A stretch of 64,000 nt of DNA from Aphanomyces cochlioides (Eukaryota > Oomycota > Saprolegniomycetes > Saprolegniales > Verrucalvaceae): contig JAHQRK010000020.1 in NCBI GenBank assembly GCA_019828595.1, forward strand, positions 558,001 to 622,000, given 5' to 3'. The translations under genes and the position numbers were made by a program. Under the pieces are notes generated by a model. The model had not been told where the DNA came from, searched no databases, and saw only the letters and a program-made list of their open reading frames with translations. The stretch's first letter is position 1; every line of letters begins with the position of its first letter. Below, piece by piece: positions 56,096 to 64,000 of this stretch.

Positions 56096-56611
56096 ATGAG
56101 CAGCGCGGGGTACGGCATCAGCGGCCACAAGAACTCGTTCAACTCGAATGTCAAGCTTGGCAACTACGTCGAAGACCAATATGGAGCCAAGCTAGCAAAA
56201 GAGAGCGTCTCGCGCAAAATGGACACCAAGTCGGAAGTTCAAGAGCGATTTTCCGATCCACGGACAATCCACACAAGTGAAACAGTGCCGCCGAGTCCAC
56301 AAGAGGAGACTCAAGCGTACGTCCAGCGGTCCGGACTGCCGTATCAGCTCTTGTTTCCTCATGGCTTCCATGGCAAAGAAGGAACGAGCGCCGAGTGGTG
56401 CACGACCAACCAACTTCTCCATGCCCCCACCCCAGTCCAGAGTCGCAAAGTGTTTGAAAATGGGTCCGAGATTGGCACAAACCACATTGACCAGACCCAC
56501 CGCCACGACAAAACCATCGAATTGCAGAAGAAACTCGCACGGGAGAAGCGGCTCCAGGAGAGCTACGTCACGACAACCCATGCGAGTTCAGCGTTGGTTC
56601 GAAAGAAGTGA
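56096..56611 (+). CDS. Small protein of unknown function
   Basis: Open from about 56024, first ATG 56096 (MSSAGYGISGHKNSF), 171 residues. If an upstream exon exists it would add STVTKGHNAGNYADSNFSAL, which reads like protein, so the true start may be earlier and overlap the ankyrin promoter. Notable parts: VKLGNYVEDQYGAKLAKES, then SGLPYQLLFPHGFHGKEGTS, and a charged end (ELQKKLAREKRLQESYVTTT). Its short NYVEDQYG-type motif recalls small microtubule-inner proteins, and its place next to flagellar genes is suggestive, but the family is not identified. Confidence 0.55.
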   Translation: MSSAGYGISGHKNSFNSNVKLGNYVEDQYGAKLAKESVSRKMDTKSEVQERFSDPRTIHTSETVPPSPQEETQAYVQRSGLPYQLLFPHGFHGKEGTSAEWCTTNQLLHAPTPVQSRKVFENGSEIGTNHIDQTHRHDKTIELQKKLAREKRLQESYVTTTHASSALVRKK

Positions 56612-56801
56612 CTGTGCTTGCAACTCCATGAGGAAAGTCGCAGTGCGTGGCATCGACAGCAGCCTTGGATTCTAGTCGCCGAGACGATAACAAACTACAT
56701 AAGACAAAGAGGACATGAGAGAAGTCACATCATTTTACGACCGTTTACACCGTTCGTCGCTGGATTTCTCACAGACTTGATGCTGGAAACTTGGGGAAGA
56801 T

Positions 56802-57035
56802 TTACTGCTGGCGGGCTTTATACCATGGATGATCCAGCGTCATTTTGCGCCTAATGTCGCGTTCAATCTGCCGGATCGCATTCAAGTCGCTCGGGCTGCT
56901 CGACGTTGCAATTTGAATGTGGAGACATTCGTGCCTCCATACAAGATGATTTTCATTCCTCTTGAGCTTGAATCCATGGCGTTCCATCATCTCCGTGAGC
57001 TCACGAAGCCACTTGTTCTTCGTCTTCTTGGCCAT
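56802..57035 (-). CDS. HicA-like small protein
   Basis: A 77-residue protein from ATG 57035 (MAKKTKNKWLRELTEMMERH). The pattern GFKLKRNENHLVWRH...HIQIATSSSPSDLNAIRQIERDI is that of the HicA fold (a double-stranded-RNA-binding-like domain of bacterial mRNA interferases): a glycine-aromatic start, a conserved NHLVW in place of the usual SH, beta strands and an end helix. No HicB partner is next to it, and eukaryotic members are not known to be toxins. Open codons continue upstream to about 57180 without ATG, so an upstream exon is possible. An AT-rich region with several tatccgga repeats lies behind it. Confidence 0.6.
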   Translation of the reverse strand: MAKKTKNKWLRELTEMMERHGFKLKRNENHLVWRHECLHIQIATSSSPSDLNAIRQIERDIRRKMTLDHPWYKARQQ

Positions 57036-57182
57036 GACTCGACTTGGGTCGTTGAATGCAAGTTGGATTCTGCTCCATCTCTCGGTTGAGGCCACAACCT
57101 GCGCATTCTCTGGAGCAATGTTGAAGTGCTCATGCAAGTTGCAAACGACATTTTTCCAGCAGCCAATCAAATGGCATCTCAA

Positions 57183-57410
57183 TTAAATTATAGCCAATAA
57201 AAATAAAATTTGAGAAATCATAAATTATGATTGGCTCAAAATTGAATTGTCTTGCTCATCCGGATAATCAACGGCAATTACTAGAACATCCGGTTCATGT
57301 GATATTATCCGGATACAATTTTATGCATTTTTCGGATAACCAACTGCAACAGTTACTTTATCCGGATATGGTAGGTGCGAGCTTCCATTAATAAAATGCA
57401 ACTAATCAAC
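57183..57410. other. Short intergenic region with repeated tccggat/atccgga motifs
   Basis: Contains several copies of tatccgga and related sequence (57257, 57291, 57309, 57334, 57361) in AT-rich DNA between the HicA-like gene and the clathrin 3' end. Meaning unknown. Confidence 0.5.
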
Positions 57411-60400
57411 TTAATACTGATAGCCTCCACCATAAGGCTGTTGCGGCATGCCACCCATGCCCATGCCGCTCATGCCCATGCCTGGTTGCATGCCCATGCC
57501 CATGCCAGGTTGCATGCCCATGTTCATTCCAGGGGCCATGTAGCCAGCGTTGGGGTCGTTGTACGCCGTGGCCGCAATGGCCATGATGGGGGGCATGCCC
57601 CCGACACCCATCATCATTTGAGGATCCACCATACCGGGGACACCTGCATCAACGTGAGGTTCTTCCTTGGGCTTCGTTCGCTCATCGAGAACCTTGATCT
57701 TCTCGTTCAAGTTCTTCACGTATTGGATCATGTATGGCATGACAAAGTCAACGTAGCCGTTGCGCCACGCCAATTCCATCGCCACATCGGGCTTGATCAA
57801 CTTGTAGCACGTAAACAACGTCGCACAAAAGCATTCCTTGTCGTGGGCACCCACGAAGAATCGAAGCAATTCTTCGGCAAGTTCGACATCGCCAGAGTCG
57901 GCAGCTGTGTCAATCGCATCCTTGTACATCTTGTCAGCCTTCGACAGCTTCAACGATTGAGCATAACGCTTATTCTTCTTGTACAAGTAGGCAGCAATGC
58001 GGCGGAATTCCAACAATTCGTGCTTTTCAACCTTTTGGGCAAACGAAATCTGGTCGAAGTTGTCATACGAGTCGATCGAGTCACGCAAGCCTAGGTAGTC
58101 TTCGTCTTCAACCAAGATTTCGTTGAGGGCTTCGTTGACAGCAGACAAATTTTCTTTTTGCACGTCCTTCAAGTAGTCGACAACAAGAGGCAAGTTGCCG
58201 GCCTTGCGCAATTGGTGCACAACACGGGCGTGGTCCAAGTTCGGGGTGAGCACTTGGAGCAAGCGCGTCAAGTCCAAAGGATGTTGTTCCAAGTAGAAGT
58301 TGATCGCCTTGTAGTGAATTTCTTGGTTGCGGACCTTTTGGATGCAGTCCAAGAACAAGTCATGGGCAAATGCGACGGGATGGTCGACCATTGTGCGCAC
58401 AGCATTGTCAAATTGACCGTCTTCCTTGTACAAGTAGACAGCATGGTCCCAGTGCAAGCCCTTTTCACAGGCACGCAAGATCTTGGAAACGTTCATGCGC
58501 GAGTGGAAGATCTTAATGTGTTCCATGAGCTTGGCAGGGTTGTATTTGGAGTACAAGATGGCCAATTCGGTGAAAATACCGGCATGAGCACCTTCCAAAC
58601 CCAAACCTTGTTCCATCAACTTGAGCAATTCAGCCCAGTGACCACGACGCTCATAGTTCAGGATCAATTCTTCCAAGTGATCAGGGTGGACGATAATGTG
58701 CAAACCGCATAGGCCAGCCAAGCGGAATTCGTTGACGTCAACGCAGGCATAGTTGACTTCCTTCCAGGTGCCGACTGAGTTGGCCTTGGTGGCGGCATCG
58801 ACGGCTTCACGGAACTTGCCCAAACGTACATAACAGATTGCCAACTTCGCGTTGTTGTTGATGTTTTGGAAGAGCAGCTTGGCGGCATTGTACATGCCTT
58901 CATCGAACAAGCGTTCACCAGTGTTTTGGATTTGAGCGACGTTGGGCGCCGAGATGAATTCTTCCAATTCGGCGTACTTCTCGCACTTGGCCAAAGCGTA
59001 AATCAACGACGTGTCCAAGTGTTGTTCCTTGACTGTCTTGCGAGCCATGCGCAAATATTCGATCAAGTCGGCCCAGTTGTTGTCACGTTCTGCAGTAGCA
59101 ATCACAGCAGCGTACGACGATGGATCACCGGCCTTGATGAACGAAGCCAAGGCATCGTGAAGGTTGTTGCTATCCAATTGGGAGCGAGCCAACTTGGACC
59201 AGACATCAGGTTCATTGCAGCGATCTGCAAATTCGTATGCACGAGTTGTGTCCTTGATGTTGTCCAACAAGACGCTGATAGCATCGCTGTTGCACTTGCT
59301 CTTCTTGTAGATGACAAAGGCTTCCTCGTACAATTGGTATTGTTCACCGACAGCGATGCGAGCAATATCAGGACCATCAAAGTTGTCCAAGCGGTTGACG
59401 TAGTCCATGACCTTTTCCTTGCACGCTTTGATAGCGGTCAAGATCAACAAGTTTTGCAAGTTCTTGTTGGTGGAGAATTCAGTGCCTTGCAAGACAATGC
59501 GCTCCAACAATTCAATCAATTCGTTGGGCAACTCGGCGTTCATAAAAGCACGCACAGTGGTCGACACTTCATCTGGGTTCTTGGCTTCTGGCAAAGCCGT
59601 TTGGACGACTTGGTCAATCAGAGCACGACGTGATGGCGCCTCAGTTTCTCCTTCGACCGCCTTGACGAGAACTTTGCCCCACAAGTCCAAATCTTGGCGG
59701 TGGACCAAGTAGCGAGCCAAATCCTTGAAGAGGGAGTTTTCAGTCGTTACTCGGATGAGGTCATCATCGCAAGCACCGCTGGCACGTTGGTAGGCCAAGA
59801 AAGCCAAAGAAGGGTCCAACTTCTCGCAGAACTTACCAACCACGGCAGGTTCGTAGTACGGGTTGTTGATCAAAAATTGTTGAGGGTCGCGGTTGAGCGT
59901 GACGTAGATCTTACCCATGGCGTTATGTGTAGCTGGTTCAGTGTTGCCTTGGGTGACACGGGCTTCCAACCAAGGTTGCAACAAACGCAAGCGGTTGCGC
60001 TTTTCGACTTGTTCGACCAATTGGTCCACTGGTGTTTGAGGAATGGCGCTCAAGAGGTTCTTGATGTAGTCTTCATTGCAATCCAAATCCAACAGCTTGC
60101 CGACAACCATGGGGGTCTTTTGTGGGCTCACTTTGGTGACATACACTTCAATGTACTTCAGCAAGTTGTTCGAGTACAAATATTGAGTCAATTCTTCGAC
60201 GAAGTCGTAGCGATCGCACACGTGAATGAGAGGACGAGGATCTTGCAACTTAGATTCCTTCAAGAAATCCTTGACTTTGACGGGGTCGTAGACGGCAGAG
60301 TCACGGCAGACACGTTCGACTTCTTTGAATTGTCCCATCTTGGTGGCAGCTTCAATGTACTTGAAGTGGACATCAGGCTCTTGGGAGAAGTTGACAACCG

Positions 60401-62702
60401 AGCCCAAGAAGTAGTACAGGCCGTCAAACGACTTGTACTTTTCAAACATGTCGATGATTTGCTTAGCACCCAATTGTTCAACGTACTTGGTGGCCACTTG
60501 CACAACGATTTGCAAGTTTTGACGCATGTTGTGGCCCAAAAGAGCATTGATCAATTCCATCGACACGTCACCAGTCAAAGTACCAAAGAAGGTCACAATG
60601 AATTCGTGGTTGATAGCGTGGGTGTTGACCACAACACGCTTGAGGTCAGCAAGATCAGTGTAGTGTTCCAAAGCACGTTGGAAGAGGCCAGCCTTTTCGC
60701 ACAATTGGGCGACGCGAGCGCGGTCGTAGTGGCTGAACATGTTGTTTGAAAGGATAGCATCAGCCACTTGAGGGGAGCCACCCAACAAGTTGATTTCTAA
60801 CAAGCGAGTTTGCAATTGGCCATCTTCAGGACGGTTGGCCTTCAAGGCTTCGAGCAAGAATGCAGTGGTTTCTTGAATGCGGCTCACTTGCATGAAAATG
60901 TCGACAACGGAGGCAATGTCGACCAAAGGTCCGTTTTCAGCGACAGCGAGCTTTTGGGCAAAGTCCAAAGCACCTTGAGGGTTGGCACGCACCAAGTTTT
61001 GCAACATGAACGTGTAGTCGCAACGGTAGTTGGTCTTGGACGCGTAGGCGACAATCTTGTCGAATTCGCCGCGTTGGACAAAGCAGTTGATGACCTTTTC
61101 TGGCACGTTGGCTCGCAAGTAGACGGAAAGAGCCATTGTAATGTCGGACTGAGCGCACATATCACCCAATTCTTCAGAGCATTCCAACTTGTCTTCGGCC
61201 AACCACTTTTGCAAGAGTTGGCCGCGGCCTTGCATGAGAACGGGACGAGCCAATTCAATCGATTCGTACTTGTTCAAGGTGCCCATTTCCAACAAAACGC
61301 TGAAGAATTGCAACAATGGCAAGGGCTGACCAGGTTGCGCTGGCATTTGTTGGAAGCGCTGAATGACTTGAGGAGTACGTAACACGCCTTGAGGAGACAC
61401 GGCGGCCAATTTAGCAGCACCTTGAACATCGTTCATGCTCACCAAGCGGTTGAACTCAGTAAAGTACAATTCTTCTGCGCCAGGCAAGTTCAAACGAGTG
61501 GCCAAACTCAAAGCCAGTTGGGAATCGCGGAGCGTGCCGACAATGTATGGGACCAACTTTTGTTGGTTGATAGAGAATTGCAACAATTGACCGCGGCGAG
61601 TAATACCAAGCACACCCTTGGACGCAGAGTGAAGGCAAGTCACAAAGACGGTGTCTTGGGAAACACGTGCACGGTACACGGGCTTGCCAGTGTGAATGTC
61701 GAAGAGGAACAAATAGCCCATCTTCGTGATCAAATAAATGATGTCATCGCCAGGAGATGCCTACATAACGATGCCATGAGCATCTTTTCTGTTGAAGCAG
61801 CAATATTTACTGTCATCGAAACTGGAAAATCGTTGACAGCATCCGCAGCAAATGGAATAGGTTGAGGTGGAAGACGGAAAGTTTGTCCGGCGGCGTTGGT
61901 ACCGACTTCCATGATAAAGAGCTATCAGAAAAATATTACAAGCTGGTCTCAATGATATAAAATACCTGCAAAGGAGCTCCATCTTTTGTGCCAGCAAAGC
62001 AAAGCACTTGTGCATCATCTGTTCGGCCTGGTGGCTTCATGTGCGTGAATGTGCCAGCGTGTCCCTGCAACACTTGGCTGACTTTCTTCTCTTTCGAGTA
62101 TAGTTGCATGTTGCCGTCAATGCGTCCACCTTCGCCAGCCGAAATACCCACAAGCAAAAGCCACTGATTGTCTGGGGACGTTTCGTAGCTGATGATTTGG
62201 GTGTTTGGGCCTAGATTTGCATGGCGATCAAATTGTTTTTGTGGTGGGGAGTCGCCTTCAATACTCCAGTGGTACACAGCACCCGCCGTCACCAAGCCGA
62301 TCGTGTTAGGCGTAATCCAGCGCCAAAACACAACAGGTTCGTTCATTTGATGCGTCTTCATCTTGGCGCGGAGTTCCATGTTGAAAATTTGAAGTTGAGG
62401 GCCGGCGCGCAACGCAATCACTTTCGTGAGGGGGTTCATAATAGCAGCTTCAGCAGCAATCGGGCGGCGTTGGACATTGTTGCCAGCGGCCATATCGACG
62501 ATCACCACGTTGGCTTGGCCATTGACTGTTTCGCACACCGTGATAAACTTGTCACTTTCCATCGCACACGTGCCAAATTTAACATACTCCAGATTGACTC
62601 CCAAAGCCCCCAACTACATCCGTCATATATACACCATCATTGAGAGCAGAGAATACGTACATTGAGGACTTCTCCGAACGTAATCGGCAGATCGGCAGCC
62701 AT
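57411..62702 (-). CDS. CLTC: Clathrin heavy chain
   Basis: The leg-forming subunit of clathrin coats in endocytosis and Golgi-to-endosome transport. Exons 62702-62661, 62613-61966, 61921-61811 and 61760-57411, with introns of 47, 44 and 50 bp, give 1,716 residues (animal protein: about 1,675). N-terminal beta-propeller: ESDKFITVCETV, RRPIAAEAAIMNP, FWRWITPNTIGLVT, then NDFPVSMT/ASPGDDIIYLITK. The legs are the seven clathrin repeats, for example LPNELIELLERIVLQ, ANVPEKVINCFVQ and AQLCEKAGLFQRALEHYTDL. The tail is unusual: a Met/Gly/Pro-rich repeat (PGMNMGMQPGMGMGMQPG) replaces the typical ending. No lesion seen. Confidence 0.98.
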
Positions 62703-63266
62703 CTTCCTCTTCGCTCTTGACCAGCCTTTTCGAAAATGACGTAGCTTTGGATCTCGCGTGTATTTTTATTGTACTTTCTCAATTTTCATTTGATTTCACT
62801 ATACTCAATTAAAAAAAATAGAGCACATTCACTTAGAACCGCACACGCGGATCGCCTCCCTGTCATCCCTTATATATTCAAATACTGTATAAATAAATAC
62901 CTTAAATATCCGATAGATTTTTTCAAATTTTTTTATACATTATTCTGATGTACTTTCTTTATAAATTAATTTCTTATATAAATGAATATGTTTATGAAAT
63001 GTGGTATATATATAGGGAGGTTTTCCTTTGACATGGGAAAGGGGCGTTTTGAAACGCCTTTTTTCCAACTCAATTTTTATTTTTCATGTTTATTTTTATT
63101 TTTTGTTTATTTTTATTTTTCGTTCCGTTTTTACAAGATGGACAGTACGAGCAGGATCGCCCTGTCCTATCACTGCTTGCCACGCCATGCTACGCTCCTG
63201 GAGCTCCCTGGACACGCGCACCCGACATGCATCCATATATACAATTAACATTCATTAACCTTCAAG
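62703..63266. other. AT-rich intergenic
   Basis: Very AT-rich, with a run of ttttta repeats (63060-63130). Contains the clathrin promoter side; no gene. Confidence 0.5.
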
Positions 63267-64000
63267 CTACGGCAGTGCAAAGTACTCGTGTCGGCGGCGA
63301 TTGCGATATAGGACGCTTGCAGCAAGACCACAGCCAAATCCACCGACGAGCCATACGAATGAAGTGCCAACAGCGTAGCTGGTCTGGTCGCCACGCATAT
63401 CGACAGTACTTGGATTAGACCATTGCACGTAGTCGGTCTGGTTGAGCCACCATGCGGGATATCCTGGCGCATTCATCTTGCCTTCTGGCAGCGGGGTGAC
63501 ATATCCATCGCTGTACTTGGACACGAGTTTCCATGCCAAATCCCAACGCGCGCCCACAACCTTTTGGGCAAAGTCGCTGTAGACTGTTGTCAGGTTTTGC
63601 TGGCCTCGGTGGCTTTTGACAAGAGCGTACGCTTGGTTCTGGAACGACTCAATAAACGCATTCACATCTTGTCCGATCAAGTCGTAGCGCAAAGTGCGCC
63701 AATTATTGACCTACAAGAGCACGTTCATGAAAACACAGGACAGAGCATCCTAAACTTACGAAGTTGAAGGCCCACCATGCAGATCCAAGCTGGAATTGGC
63801 CTTGTTTGCCCGCATCGTCGTGGAAGGACTCGGGAAGTGACGTTTGAGCGCAAGAAAATGGAAGGAAGACAGTTCCGTGCGGCGCACTTTGTCCAAACCA
63901 AAGCGTTCCGTATTGAGCCTCATCCTCAGTGGCTTGATTTGCTTGGACAGCGTAGCTATACAGCGTTCGATGGACTGATATCGGATTCATCCAAGCACCA
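63267..64000 (-). CDS. C69-family dipeptidase, C-terminal part (cut by window edge)
   Basis: Exon 63710-63267 and the exon 64000-63760 join across a 49-bp intron: AWWAFNF/VNNWRTLRYDLI. The pattern (TLWFGQSAPHGTVFLPFSC, YDLIGQDVNAFIESF, WDLAWKLVSKYSDGYVT) fits the C-terminal region of peptidase C69 dipeptidases; the catalytic Cys would be at the missing N-terminus. After the enzyme part is a hydrophobic helix (TSFVWLVGGFGCGLAASVLY) followed by RNRRRHEYF, so the protein is predicted to be a type I membrane protein with a basic cytosolic tail. Partial at the right edge. Confidence 0.75.

Noticed and set aside
58866..60749. Long plus-strand frames opposite clathrin heavy chain
   Set aside because: Mirror frames of a highly expressed gene with strong codon bias.

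Overview
This window looks like nuclear DNA of an oomycete, probably of the Saprolegnia/Aphanomyces group. The reasons are: protein genes cut by very short GT-AG introns (about 42-50 bp), standard code, eukaryotic housekeeping genes (clathrin heavy chain, reptin/RUVBL2, succinyl-CoA ligase alpha), flagellar genes expected of a zoospore-forming organism (DRC4/GAS8, a BART-domain protein), and a W...NC-PMR-SKKF domain that I associate with stramenopiles. No rRNA, convincing tRNA or CRISPR array was seen. Exon borders come from reading splice sites by eye.

Layout. (1) 1-11.6 kb: a gene-poor accessory stretch with four tandem paralogues of the SKKF family, the first two each preceded by a small Myb/SANT-like ORF (the second copy is broken), so a two-gene module seems to have duplicated. 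(2) 11.9-12.9 kb: mitochondrial succinyl-CoA ligase alpha. (3) 13.8-16.1 kb: a PIF/Harbinger DNA transposon with 41-bp terminal inverted repeats, a Myb-like companion gene and a DDE transposase. (4) 16.8-19.8 kb: a PPEF-type protein phosphatase with an IQ motif and six EF-hands. (5) 20.2-24.7 kb: a truncated remnant of the membrane-protein family, then a nearly perfect 2.0-kb inverted repeat with a 102-bp spacer, each arm carrying a copy of a HEAT-like gene facing outward. (6) 26.2-36.9 kb: two tandem, independently decayed copies of a very large, internally duplicated polytopic membrane-protein gene.

(7) 38.1-39.9 kb: a C2-plus-dysferlin-domain protein and an isochorismatase/nicotinamidase-like hydrolase. 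(8) 41.0-42.6 kb: a decayed Crypton-type tyrosine recombinase. (9) 43-47.6 kb: RUVBL2 and a TMEM260-like O-mannosyltransferase, followed by an unknown spliced gene. (10) 50-57 kb: a dense block with a CENP-B-type DNA-binding protein, DRC4, a BART-WW protein divergent from DRC4, an ankyrin protein, a small unknown protein and a HicA-like protein. (11) 57.4-62.7 kb: clathrin heavy chain. (12) 63.3 kb to the edge: the C-terminal part of a C69 dipeptidase with a membrane anchor.

The right half is a compact core-gene region. The left half is dominated by tandem duplications, transposons, pseudogenes and the palindrome, which fits a rapidly rearranging accessory region. The points most worth a second look are the SKKF/Myb module array, the palindrome with the truncated family fragment at its border, the BART-WW architecture and the Crypton remnant.
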